Assembly: GCF_910592395.1 (NCBI RefSeq)
Contig: NC_088311.1
Coordinates: 1,304,501 to 1,368,500, forward strand
DNA length: 64,000 bases
DNA from: Lineus longissimus
Taxonomy: Eukaryota > Nemertea > Pilidiophora > Heteronemertea > Lineidae
Direction: 5' to 3'
This document shows, piece after piece, positions 1 through 15,069 of this stretch (its first letter is position 1; the number at the start of each line of letters is the position of its first letter). A program made the position numbers and the translations under genes. The notes under the pieces are model-generated. The model was given only the letters and a program-made list of their open reading frames with translations. It was not told the origin of the DNA and searched no databases.

Positions 1-1198
1 ATAAGAACTGCTTAGTGACGTCATGGTTTCCATATACGGCATCTCATTTGCATATTTTTACAACCTTATTTACTACGAGTTATAAATATGCCAGTAGCAC
101 GTGGATCATGCCGGGCGGCGCTGTCAGGTGTTTCCACTATGGGTTACATAATCGGCTACAAAGAGGCCAGTGTTCTAGTAAATGAAGTTAGCAATGATAG
201 CGAAAGAATGTTAGTGTATGTTACGCAGTCAATAGCGATAGTAGTGAGTTGGAGAGAGGAGAAAATGGAAAATGGAGAGAATAGTAGTATGGATTTCGAG
301 TCCCAAGGAGAAACTTTGCAAAGTTTTCATCAAACTGATAATCATATTCCTTCCTTCTCTGTCTCCAACAATTAAAAGTTGCTGCAGTCAACCTGATGCG
401 TTTATCCGCGAGCGAATCGACGAGACGAAGCATTTTTCAAGCATCCGAATGGTACCTTACAGATCCGCAAGGGGCGCGTTACCGAAAATGTTGCAAAAAT
501 CAATAATGTGATCGTAAATATTGTCATATTTTTCAAAATGAGAGTATGTAAATGATACGCAGACGGTAAACCAATGAAAGGCCAGTATCTATTGAACCTT
601 ACAAGTGATTTGGGGGCCTTGAAACTCCTTATATTTATCAATGAAACCTTATTCCCGCCTAAGGTTTTGACCGGGCCGTCCAAAACTCCCCATTTTTTGG
701 CGGGCCATTCCCTTTAATGAAGGGTTACCCCGGGAAACATCTAGACGCTCAAGCCTTGGATCCACTCAGCCGACCCGGACTCCGAGAGGAGGTAACGGAC
801 CGATTAACTCTGATGGTTCAGAATGCCTGGGGAAGTACAAGAGGCAAAGTAGATGTGCTTTCAGGAGTTGTCAAATCCACAAAGATTGAAAGAAGGAATC
901 GTTTGGTCATTGGCTGTGCGATCTTTGGCAGGTCACCTGTCTTTCATTCTTTATCATTCGTCGGTCATCAAGGGTTTGATCCTGGGCAAGTCTATCTTCT
1001 CTTGCAGTCATATCATAGTGAGATCTGGGACTTATTGTGGGAGTTATTATGGCATTTGGACATAAGTCATAAAAATCCATCTTTCGAAAGATTGACAAGA
1101 AAAGTTGATCCCAGGTAATATTACCACCTATCATATAGTTGACTGGTAAAACCAGCAAGAAATTTTGATAAGGATGCAAATGACAGTTTATATAATAC
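1..1198. other. No supported gene; possible TE relics
   Basis: I see no recognisable gene here. A plus-strand frame with an ATG runs 717-1118 (133 aa, with a stretch around LREEVTDRLTLMVQNAWG that looks protein-like), but I do not recognise it and codon use gives no support; it may be a transposon relic. A G+C-rich stretch at about 655-800 stands out from the AT-rich surroundings. A TGACGTCA box, matching the CRE consensus, lies at about 16-24. The right part is simply downstream of the HSDL2 3' end. Confidence 0.3.
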
Positions 1199-1204
1199 TT
1201 TATT
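1199..1204 (-). terminator. Candidate poly(A) signal of HSDL2
   Basis: AATAAA on the minus strand, 577 bases after the HSDL2 stop codon. It would give a 3' UTR of about 0.6 kb. No nearer AATAAA on this strand was noticed. Confidence 0.45.
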
Positions 1205-1780
1205 ATCAAATTCATTACGAATAATCGAACAAATCAGTATGTGTGAAAGCCATACATTCGATACAGCCATAACCAAATAGGACAGAACTGCCTTTTCTCA
1301 ACGGATAAAGCTATTGCTTCCATGAAATCAGCTCATAGACCTACATGTAATCAGTATAATTTATGTGGAAGATGCTATCAAATAAATTATCATTATAATG
1401 TTATCAAAAACACATTGATTATTCCTTTCAAATTTGACTCTTATCAATCATAACCATCAAGTAAGGTAAAGTGGCACAGTTTATGTAGCCCTAGTAAAAA
1501 TAAAGCCCCTTCATTGTTGAAAGCAGCTGGTAGTACAAATCAATGCACACTGAGACTATAATTGTAGGGGGCTAGTTATTGTACTACCTTACCTTACATG
1601 TGGTGAAGAATTACCTGAGTACAGTACATGAACGTACAAGTGACCAAGGCCTATTTCCAACTAACACTAGTAACAGAGTGTACACTCCAACCTGATATTC
1701 AGCAGCCCTGATAAAAGTGTCCACATACACTGTTTTGAAGATTTAAGGAATTTCATTCTCGGAGGAATAATCTGACCCCA

Positions 1781-4700
1781 CTAAAGCTTAGAACTCATTT
1801 TCCCCATCAATTTTTCCAATTTCAATGCAACACCTACATTTCCCTTAATCTTTAGTTTCCCTGACATGAATGCTGCTGATGGTTTAATCTCTCCTTTGAA
1901 TAGTTTAATAAAGTCCTCACTGTCAAGAATCATTGTGCAATCGGCATCTGTGGAAGGGGCCTCTTGGCCAACACTCCCCGAGCCGTTCTTGAGGTCCATG
2001 TACCAGATTCCCTCCTCGGCACCTGAAATGACCAACACGTTACAGCTTTAGAACATAAACAGAAGTTGGACAGTGGAACCTCATTACAACATACCCCTCA
2101 GGGACCAAGAAAACTGGCCCACTATATCCATAGTTCATTATATCAAGGGTAAACTTCAACGTTCAATGCACTGTTGTGAGACGGGACTTTGAAAACAGTC
2201 CACTATCACCATCTTTTCACTATAGAAGTATTCACGATGCACCTTACCTTTCAAGTCAAACATGATGACTCCTCCGATGGACTTGCATAAATCTTCACTC
2301 AACATACTCTTCATTGTGGCCAACGTCTTTGCCACTCCTCCTGCCTGGAATGCCGGTTTGCCACCACCTTCTTCGATCTGCTGGGCGAGCTGGGCACTGT
2401 CCACCTCCAGGAAGAAATCAGGCAGAAGCTTGGCACCTACAGGCAAGAAGAACATAGTTGGGGTTTCGGTAAGAAAGGTGACCATGAAGGGCAACAAAAC
2501 TTGGTATATTCTGGAACACCTTGTTTGGCACTTACATGAACATCCTCAACCAACAGAGAAACCAAACATAATCAACATTAATATCCACAAACTTCTCCCA
2601 AGATGTGATCCTACCTTTGAACTGAACAGCTAACAAAACAACAAACCAGCCCAGTACACAACACTAGAATTAATCAGTGAATGGCCTTGATAACATGACT
2701 CACCTGGTACACATGAATACTGTTCGAGATCAGTAACACCTGCTGCTTTTAACACCTCATCATCAATGGCAAACTGTCCCGTGAAGGAACTGCTGTCCTT
2801 ACACAAAATGGCATAGGCAGCGTCACTCATGATGTCAACCTTACGGCACTGCTTGGCAATTTCATCACCCCCTCCAATCATCTCCATAGCCGCTGTGTAA
2901 ATAGCTGGAAAAAAGGAACCATCACAATGAAAGCAAAGGACTTGAGGTTGCATATGAAAGTGTAACCTCTGTTTTCAAACCAAATAACATCCAAAAAGAG
3001 CTTCCAATTCTTAGGGAAAGGTAAGTGGTGCAAGTCTGAAAGGTATTTTGGCCGGAGATGACAAATTATGCGCTCTCTATGGATTTCCAGCAGTGACTTA
3101 CCTGTCCTGGGCCACAATGCATTGACAGCAACACCTTGTTCCTTGAACTCTCCGGCCATCCCCAACACACTCATTGACATTCCATACTTTGCCATTGTGT
3201 AAGCTGAAATATAAATTATGCAACATTGAAAACCTTCACAAAAAAGTTAACTAACACACTTTCAAAAGAACCACTTGCGACTTGGGATCCATGTTCAGTG
3301 GAGGACTTACCCACATGTCCTGAGAACCACTTGGGATACCTGTTCAGTGGAGGACTTACCCACATGTCCTGAGAACCACTTGGGATACCAGTTCAGTGGA
3401 GGACTTACCCACATGTCCTGAGAACCACTTGGGATCCATGTTCAGTGGAGGACTTACCCACATGTCCTGAGAACCACTTGGGATACCTGTTCAGTGGAGG
3501 ACTTACCCACATGTCCTGAGAACCACTTGGGATACCTGTTCAGTGGAGGACTTACCCACATGTCCTGAGAACCACTTGGGATACCTGTTCAGTGGAGGAC
3601 TTACCCACATGTCCTGAGAACCACTTGGGATACCTGTTCAGTGGAGGACTTACCCACATGTCCTGAGAACCACTTGGGATACCTGTTCAGTGGAGGACTT
3701 ACCCACATGTCCTGAGAACCACTTGGGATCCATATTCAGTGGAGGACTAATGTTGAGAATGTGAGGATTTGAAGCCTTTAGTAAGTGTGGAAGACATTTC
3801 TGTGAACTGTAAAGGAAGAAGAAAAATACCTATGTAACATAGGTATTGTTATACCTCTGGTGCAAATAGCGAATATCGTCAAAAACTTAACAGGCCAATT
3901 TTGTTTCCATCAATGAAGAAAACATTGCAACATTATGGGAAGGCAGGAATGTTTCTGATCTATCATAACCTATAAACTGCACTTAAAATCTACAGCACAC
4001 CGGTACATCTCATTAGACTTCAACTGTTCCACAAAGTGCTCTTACCATAAGTATGTTCCTCGTGCATTGACCTGGTTCATCAAGTCATACTTCTTCATGG
4101 ATGTCTGTAGTGTTCCAGTCAGACTGATTGCACTGGCATTATTGACGAGGATATCGATGCCACCAAACTTCTTGATTGTCTCCTGCACTGCCTGCTCGAC
4201 TTGAGCCTCATTTTGAATATCAACCAGACAAGGAAGGCACTTGCCCCCAGCAGCCTCAACTGAAAAGATAAGATAGACCCATCTAAATTGACAAGCCAAT
4301 ACATTTCTGAAGTTAAGTTATAAATTTTAGCCGACAACTTGATCAACTGATCAAATAAATCAAACATTGATGCAATATCTGTGAATGGTTTTGATTGAGC
4401 TTTGCGTAAACTGCCATGGCTAAGTCAAGTATAAATGCTGGATATCTTACTTTCTTCAGCCGCCGTGTAAATGGTCCCTGGTAACTTAGGATGAGGGTCT
4501 GCAGTCTTGGCTGCAATGGCTACATTGGCTCCATCTCGGGCCGCTTTCAATGCAATTGCTTTACCAATGCCGCGACTGGCCCCAGATATGAAAAGGGTCT
4601 TTCCAGCTAATTTCCTGAAACACAAAAAGTGAAGTGAATAATGGTGTGAAATCACTAGTGTAAGTAAGGGACGTTTTCTCAACCCTAGGTATGGTGGTAC

Positions 4701-4978
4701 GTGAGTATTTGGAAAATCGGGTATGATATAGAGAACTCGTACTGAAAGGCGACAGGTTGAGTAAGAATGCATTTGCCATTAGGCCTGTTATGCAACGATA
4801 CAGCAATGGCATTCGAATGTGCACGTTCTCTGACGTTGCACACCTCCTCTCAGTAGTTATCAAAGACTCAAAATGCCGGTCACTCTTTTGCCCCATTTTG
4901 GGAAGGAATTACAGTATGAATTGCAATGACCAACATATTTTCGGAAGTAAAAGGTTATAATTACCCAGTGTTTATCAT
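1781..4978 (-). CDS. HSDL2: Hydroxysteroid dehydrogenase-like protein 2 (SDR + SCP2 domain)
   Basis: Eight coding exons on the minus strand: 4965-4978, 4451-4614, 4046-4259, 3703-3806, 3102-3203, 2704-2904, 2248-2436, 1781-2022. All introns are GT-AG, phases agree, and the total of 1230 nt gives 409 aa (human protein 418 aa). The N-terminal short-chain dehydrogenase half shows the cofactor motif GASRGIG (residues 16-22), NNAS (99-102), and the catalytic set S151, Y167, K171 (YTMAK). The C-terminal third is an SCP2 sterol-carrier domain, from MFDLKG to the end. The protein ends in SKL, the canonical PTS1 signal, so peroxisomal import is expected; the family is linked to lipid metabolism, but the substrate is unclear. 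The start exon has only 14 coding bases (MINT plus two bases), matching the short start exon of the human gene. Divergent from SMIM15. Odd: intron 4 opens with an array of copies of the exon-4 donor site. Confidence 0.96.
3268..3747. repeat. 49-bp minisatellite built from the HSDL2 exon 4/intron 4 junction
   Basis: About 9.8 near-identical head-to-tail units, period exactly 49 bp. The unit nearest exon 4 (about 3703-3747) is the coding 3' end of HSDL2 exon 4 itself with its real donor (minus strand CATGTGG|GTAAGT). The other eight units lie in the intron and repeat both the exon end and the GTAAGT, so minus-strand donors occur every 49 bp at about 3698, 3649, 3600 and on down to 3306. Units differ mainly in a few bases (GGATCC or GGATACC, TGTTCA or AGTTCA). 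As 49 is not a multiple of three, use of a downstream donor would usually shift the frame. Confidence 0.95.
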
Positions 4979-5818
4979 GATGACAAATATTAACAACAAT
5001 TAGTGGTATAAATCGACAAAAATAAAGGACATTGATGAGAAAACGTCAATAATGACTCGGGTTTCTAGAAAATGTGGAATACGGTTGTTGTTGTGGTCGA
5101 CCTCATGACCTAAACTTTACTGTGATGCAGAAAGATGAGACCACTTTGTCAAGCATTAAAACCGGCAAATATACTTTGAATACCTGATCTTTTATACAAA
5201 TAAACGAATAGGTCCAAGACGTGGTTTTGTTATGCATTTGTCAATTCAACTTTGTGTCTATTTTATACTCGCCCAATGTTTGGTACTTGTGACTCCTGGT
5301 TTAGCAATGACGAATTCATCTTCCCTGTTTTAGATGATTTCATATTTTCCTTGGCTAAAACGTTCAAAAAGAACAACTTGCTTATGATACGGTGACAAAA
5401 GTATGTCCATATAGTACTTTCATTTCTCAAGTTGATATTGATTCACTGGGATTAGGGCCTGATGACACACTGGTACTGATCACTCACTAGTCACTGGCTT
5501 GCCGACTCCGGCTACTGCTGTGCTGGTGTGGAGAGTAGAATGGATTGTGCTGTGTGGCACTACTGGCATGCACTGAGTGATGTGTCTGGTACTCTATATA
5601 TTGTACACTGATCCGATGACTGATGGCAGTGAGTGATGCTTGTGACTACCGCATGACCACGATGACTGAGGATCATTGTGTTGTCATCACATGTGGCCTC
5701 CCCATAATTTGGAGAATCATCATTTGAAGCATCTTGGAGTTTAGACGAGTGTAACTGTAAGACTAAGAATTGGTTTAACATCTTTTTGACTTTTACTCTA
5801 TTTTTCTTCTCACTTCAG
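4979..5818. promoter_or_regulatory. Shared intergenic region of HSDL2 (minus) and SMIM15 (plus)
   Basis: The 840 bp between the HSDL2 start codon and the SMIM15 exon must hold both promoters and the non-coding first exon of SMIM15. The 3' splice site used by SMIM15 is visible at 5817-5818, after a pyrimidine-rich tract. I see no clear TATA box or CpG island, so the transcription starts are not placed. Confidence 0.5.
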
Positions 5819-5837
5819 GTAGACAAGGAACAACAAA

Positions 5838-6083
5838 ATGTTTGAGAGCTGGTTTGAAGGATGGGACTGGAAAGCATGGCTGATCGAAATTCTCAAATAT
5901 GCTGCAGAACATCCATGGCAGTTTGTTTATTACATCCTACTCTGCCTCTCGCCACTCTTCATGATAAGTGCCGCATTAGCTTGGCAGCTGGCCAAACAAA
6001 TAGATGCCAAGGAAAAAGATAAGAAGAGGAAAGCAAGGCGAGAGGCAAATATTGGAAAGACAAGAAGACAAAAGGCTGATTGA
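5838..6083 (+). CDS. SMIM15: Small integral membrane protein 15
   Basis: A single coding exon of 81 codons plus stop. The protein keeps the SMIM15 plan: a short tryptophan-rich N-terminus (MFESWFEGWDWKAWL), one membrane segment at about residues 27-50 with the family-typical LSPLFM and AWQLAK, and a highly charged tail rich in KEKDKKRKARRE that should lie in the cytosol. Human SMIM15 is 74 aa. The function of the family is not established. The ATG (context AACAAAATG) lies 19 bases after a clean 3' splice site (TTCTTCTCACTTCAG), so the 5' UTR is spliced while the coding part has no intron, as in vertebrates. It is the only gene in the window on the plus strand, divergent from HSDL2 and convergent with MTAP. 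Confidence 0.93.
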   Translation: MFESWFEGWDWKAWLIEILKYAAEHPWQFVYYILLCLSPLFMISAALAWQLAKQIDAKEKDKKRKARREANIGKTRRQKAD

Positions 6084-6429
6084 TTAAGTTAACCTTTTCT
6101 ACTTATAAATGTGCCGAGTTTCAAACTACATGGTGCACAATAACGATAAAGAGTCGATAGGGATTTTGTGTGACCAAGAACAGAGTCTGTGTAGGATTTT
6201 TATGATGGAACATGCAGACAATATATTTTACTTGTTCAGTTGCAATAAGGACTCGAGGACAGGGATTCTCAGACTGTGTCTTCTCGAATGGACAAAGTAT
6301 AACTCAGTCTTTGATGAATTAGTAGTAGTTTCCTAAATTACTCTGGCATTCCTGTGTGGTGTCAGTTGAAGAAAAGCCATTAGAGTTTGTGTACATTATG
6401 TTAACTTGAGGGGGTACTTTGTAATTACA

Positions 6430-6435
6430 ATTAAA
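6430..6435 (+). terminator. Candidate poly(A) signal of SMIM15
   Basis: ATTAAA 347 bases after the SMIM15 stop, in AT-rich sequence. A weaker variant signal, chosen because no AATAAA was noticed on this strand between the stop codon and the MTAP 3' end. Confidence 0.3.
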
Positions 6436-6643
6436 ACAATTGAGTTATCTGTTTTCAGTTTGAAGTTCTTTTTACAAGTCATGAATACTTTAAAGCAGGA
6501 ATCATCTCCAACACATTTAATGTTTGTCAGCACCGCTCTTGCCTGGCCTGAGGATGACAATATCTTGGACGATTTCACAAAATAACCAAAGACATAATAT
6601 AAGGATGATCACAACAAAACATCATTATTTCAAGATTTTTGTG

Positions 6644-6649
6644 TTTATT
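6644..6649 (-). terminator. Candidate poly(A) signal of MTAP
   Basis: AATAAA on the minus strand, 230 bases after the MTAP stop codon. Together with the SMIM15 signal at 6430 it leaves about 200 bp between the two convergent 3' ends. Confidence 0.5.
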
Positions 6650-6878
6650 TCACGATAGGCAAACATTATTATGCTTTGCACCAAAGCAGAATCAAGTAAC
6701 AATACAAAATAATCATGTACGCTTCCTATAGCTCTGCCATGTGAGTTGAAAGCTTACAAAAGCATCAATAAGAGATCTATTGTCCTTGTGGAATGTAGTA
6801 ACATCCGACATGTCTAAAAGTCCATGGAAAAACTATCCCTGATGTATCTTCAGTAAGGAAATCCCCAACAGCCCTGTC

Positions 6879-9804
6879 CTATAGCATTGTTGAATTCTTC
6901 ACCAAAGACTGCAATGAAGAGAACATAGTCAGGTTATACATGTATTGAATTAAAATTCAGTAATCATGAGAACAATATTTCACACTCGGGATAAAATATC
7001 AGAGCCCAACTGGCAACACACACAGCTAAGAATCACATACATGTACTTCAATCTAATGATAAACTACTTTTAACTGACTTTGACAGAGACAACAATACTC
7101 ACGGTGTTAGCTTGCAATATTGCTGTCCAATCTTGCTGACCTATCTGAGGTATAGCATCGCACAGGATTTTCTTTGCTTTCATTGCATTACCCTTCATAA
7201 TAGACAGCACTCCCTCAACTGAAACCTGCCAATGACAAACAACATACAAATAGTCAATCTACTAGTCACGTAATGCATCAAGAAGTCTGAGAGAACTCAA
7301 CATCATAATAAGAGGAGTTTGAGTCAATGACTCTGGGATATATCATCGTTTGAAGCATAGGTTTAGAGATGTAGATGTCAATGCATTATCAACCACAGTC
7401 TTGGAAGGGACAAAACTCTCCCCAAGTACAAGAGTCCGAGTGAATGGAAACGACAATGTTGTGACACATTGAGGACGTCATCTCTGCAGAGTTGATCGTG
7501 AAGGTTGTTTCTGCCTTCTATGAAGGTTTTGCTACAGGAGACCACCAGTGCTTGTGGCCTTGTTTTGACAACTAGATATCAAGATGAAAACCAGACTCAC
7601 ATGTTCTCCTTTGTCACGCCAGGAATCATAATCCGTCACAAGGGCAAGTGCTGCATAGCAGATTCCAAGTTCTTTTGCTAAGATGACCTGGAAGAGAAAA
7701 CAGTTCACCAGTATAGTAATCAGCTTTTGAAATTCACATGAATACCTGTATCAAAACCTGTTCTCACATATTCCTCCCTTGAAATATATCGTTGTTTTGG
7801 AACAGAATCGAACAATTCTACGTGATAATCTTTTAAACTTTAATGCAAAGATACTATTAAAGTATATGATGACAGTTTTAACACCTGCAACCTGAACACT
7901 TGTGTACTGACAACACTGGGTACGCTACCTCAGGTACTGTGGTCATATTGATGCAGTCAGCTCCCCAGGAATGGAACAGCTTGCTCTCAGCTCGACTGGA
8001 GAACCTTGGTCCTTCTATTGATAGCATCGTCCCTGTATTGTGGTGGTCGATATTCAGTGTTTTGGCAGATGTTTGAAGGATCTGAAGGAACAAATGCTAG
8101 CTGATGTTGAATGATTGATTGCAGAGTTGTTGCCAAATCTCAAGTGGAAAGTACCAAGTCCCACTGGCCGAGTCTGGAACCAACCGCAGATGCGACAGCA
8201 TACAGGCCACTAACCCACCACCTACACAATCATTTACCTTTGAGGTATGAGGACAGAAGGGCTCATGCAGGGGCAGATGTAAGATACCCCTGAATTCATC
8301 ATGTTCGCCATCATAAAAAGTCTGGACCCTTTTTTGTGTCCGATCAATAAACTGATCCAAAATGACTATTTCTCCCGGTTTCTTGTCCTCTTGTAATGAT
8401 CCACATGCTGTAGTCACCAGGATGTGTGTACACCCTAGGTTCTTCAGTGCCCAGAGGTTCGCCCGGAAGTTCACATTTGTGGGGCTTATGGTATGCTTCT
8501 TTCCATGTCTGTAACATAAGTAAGCTGTAGTACGTGAAAGTCTCTAAAAGCGTGCTTATGCTAACATGTTATGCTACTAATACATGTACTTCAAAAGGAA
8601 AACAACAGGTACAAAGGAATTGATCATGAGGGTTGCAATGTTTCTAAATAATAATACTTCGAAAGTTAAAAGGAGATCAATGCTGGACCAGTATAGTCAC
8701 ACAGCAATTAGGCCTACCTCCATTTATGAGTTAAAATGAAGCAGCACAATAAATGATTATTTTAAAGAGCATTATAGATTCATTAGATTATGAAACAGAA
8801 AGATAATGACCTTTGACTGGCATGTGGGCCCAGCTGGTACTGTGAACGCACATGCTATAATTTAGCAGGAGACACTACCGATATGTATGTAAACTTTCCA
8901 GGTGGGATCAGCCTACTCTAGTCACAGACTGTCAATGAATATTTCTGGATATCAATATTAATTGCCATATAAGGTAACAAGTGGTGCCCGGCATAGTGTG
9001 GTAATTTGTATTCACTTATTCTCTGTTGGTTGAACCTAATTGAAAATAAAGAAGTGAAGAAAACATGTAGCAGTATCTAGTAGTCTCACCTTGCCAGCAA
9101 AATACAGTCGACGCCTTTAATAGTGCCTTTGATGAGGCAGTCAGAAGTCTGGAAAAGGAAACTTGAAACTATCTATCAGCAACTCTAACTTTTCATGACC
9201 AAGGAAGACTAACCTGCGAAGTCAACCTGTGATGGACCAGCGTCCAATCCAGGGGGAGTGATACTCAATAGCCCAAGCCACAAACAGCTCATGAGATTGG
9301 GGCATATCCAGTGCAGACACAATATTCAGGCATATCGTTATTGCTAGAGTGGGACCGCCTAACCACACTAATCTAAATACTGTGCTGCAACTAGTATGGT
9401 AGCCAAGTAGACATTTATTGTTTTAATTTTCATACCTTTCCAAATGGTGTCTCGACCTCCACTTCCTCTCTGTTTTCAATGATATCAGGATCATCGATAC
9501 CGCTCCCTCCAATTATACCAATCACCACCTTGGAAATAGCAAGCAAAGGAAAACATTACCCACAACCCATGATCTTACATTTGCATCAATTATCTGTTAC
9601 TTTTTCTATACAAAATGCACTACTGTGAAATCTCGAATCTGTACTTGGATACATTGTATTCCTGTACAAGACCTCGTCACCGAGTGGGGTAGCATCAAAT
9701 TCGACAACAACACATTTGGATTTAAGGATAAAGAATGCATTATTTAATTGACACATATGTAATGAACATTTCCAACTATTTAGATTCGGATGACTTACCT
9801 TCAT
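6879..9804 (-). CDS. MTAP: S-methyl-5'-thioadenosine phosphorylase
   Basis: Eight coding exons: 9799-9804, 9436-9528, 9090-9148, 8238-8508, 7929-8081, 7601-7687, 7103-7225, 6879-6908; 822 nt, 273 aa (human 283). The enzyme splits methylthioadenosine with phosphate into adenine and methylthioribose-1-phosphate, the first step of cytosolic methionine salvage. Visible family marks: phosphate loop IIGGSG (residues 7-12), RHG (53-55), [18 protein letters not shown] (165-176), NMT with the substrate-binding Met189, and TDYDSW (212-217) with the acidic residues that recognise the adenine base. The first coding exon holds only ATG AAG; the call rests on GTAAGT straight after it, on matching phase 0, and on the next exon opening with [10 protein letters not shown]. 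The last exon codes for nine residues (SLVKNSTML) and is the least certain part. Convergent with SMIM15; PIGW lies upstream on the same strand. Confidence 0.95.
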
Positions 9805-10146
9805 ACTAACTGTAGAAACACCACAGGTGCAGGGACAAATGAATTTTTTGTGAAAGCCACCTGGTGTTGGCCAGTCAAACTAACAGCTGACTGTGGGGAC
9901 CATTTCATATATAGATCGTGGGGGCCATCTCAGCCACTGCACATCCGGTGTACAAGATATCTTCCTCCATAACAGCTGGGTGTAGCTCCATCATAACAGC
10001 TGTGATCAGCTCCACCTTTACAGCTGAGTAGAGCTCCACAGTTACAGCTGTGAGCAGCTCCACCGCTCAGTTACATCTGTGTGATTGGCTTCTGACCAAG
10101 ACACTCCAATTATTTACCCAACAAATGATGTTCTGAAAAGCTAAAA
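9805..10146 (-). promoter_or_regulatory. MTAP upstream region with a phased CAGCTG array
   Basis: Only about 340 bp separate the MTAP ATG from the PIGW poly(A) signal, so the MTAP promoter must lie here. It contains CAGCTG E-boxes at 9973, 9997, 10021 and 10045, spaced exactly 24 bp, inside a short tandem repeat of the form ACAGCTG...AGCTCCA. A degenerate fifth copy (CATCTG) follows at 10074, and a separate CAGCTG lies near 9883. No TATA box is evident. Confidence 0.5.
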
Positions 10147-10152
10147 TTTATT
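10147..10152 (-). terminator. Candidate poly(A) signal of PIGW
   Basis: AATAAA on the minus strand, about 735 bases after the PIGW stop codon and just before the CAGCTG array of the MTAP promoter region. Confidence 0.4.
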
Positions 10153-10886
10153 CCCATCATAAACAAGGCTACACAAATATAAAATCTGTGTACATACAGC
10201 TTTGATCACATTGATTTTTAAGTATCATTCATACAGAGATGCAAAACAAACCGTGAACCTTTCTCATTGAAATTTAAACACTTAAATAGACATCCACTGA
10301 CACATCTACAGAACATTTATAGTACATTACATTATAAATGGAGGCATTCTGATGGAATGGTGTAATTGAGCAAACTTTTCAGGGAACAGCAAATTGCATG
10401 TTTGTTTGACATGGGTAAGCCTAATCAGGAGTGGCACACTGTTGAAAAACTTTTTACAATAACATTAAAACATAACAATAATCTTCAAGAGGCGGGCTAA
10501 TACTAGTACATGTATATGATTGCAAACCTGACTATGATTGCAAACCCGACTGCAAATTCAGTCTGTCCCATCCTCCTAACCATGTGGTCTGAGAGAAGTC
10601 TACATGTGCTCTAAATGGAAAGACAGTGAACAACACTTTTAATGCCGAACTGTCCTATACATGTATATGGCATGCACTGGAGGCCAAATACATGGTCCTG
10701 ACATTGAATTGATGATGTTACTTCAGTGCAACAACATTGAAAGCAAAGAATGGGACAGCACCGAGTTCACAATACATGTATTTCTCATCGACACAACAAT
10801 TGTGGCCAGACCCATATAAAGTTTTACCTGAATAACATTGCCCTGAATAACTCACAATCTATTCTTAATTGCTGCAGCATGATCCA

Positions 10887-14509
<3,623 letters not shown>

Positions 14510-15069
14510 CTTTTTCTGGAAGAAATAGGTGATGATTTGACGAGATGATCAACTAACTAACTAGGTCATGTAGGTGTAGGCCCCCTATATCACTATCAGT
14601 TAGCAAAATAAATCAAAATGCATTCCAGTAGAATTATAAAAGACACTACTTTAGAAATTTGCAAGTCAAATGTACATGGAGGCCTACTGTCCCACTGGAA
14701 GTGAAAGTGTACGATACAAGGAAACGTTGTCGTCAGCAATCAGTGACAGTGGAATGAAACTCTCATAAACTCACTAAAACGTGTAGTACGAAGAAGTAAA
14801 CACCGTCAATATTTTCCAGATTTGCCGGGACCTCACTCACTAATAGGTGGCAGCATGGACATTTGAACTGCAACGTACCTGAAACGTATAAGTGGGGTCA
14901 ACCCGCGAGGTGAAAAACGAGGACATTTCTGTTATCCACCGCAACGGACCTGTGTATTTTACCGTTGCTCTGCAGAAATGACTTTCGGCCAATGAGACGA
15001 GAGTGTACCAAGTCTTTGTTGGATGTGCCATACCCCTTCACTATGCGTACTCTGTCTGATCTAGATGTG
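14510..15069 (-). promoter_or_regulatory. PIGW 5' flank, probable UTR intron
   Basis: A 3' splice site (TTTCTTCCAG) lies six bases upstream of the PIGW ATG, so this stretch should begin with an intron of the 5' UTR. No donor or first exon could be fixed. Short minus-strand frames occur but none resembles a protein. The PIGW promoter may lie here or on the far side of the 39/40-bp repeat, where the sequence becomes G+C-rich (about 16140-16360). Confidence 0.3.

Noticed and set aside
3268-3747. CRISPR-like direct repeats
   Set aside because: Units follow each other without unique spacers and derive from an exon end; the DNA is animal.
6109-6336. 75-aa plus-strand frame after SMIM15
   Set aside because: Lies in the 3' UTR of SMIM15 and shows no family resemblance.
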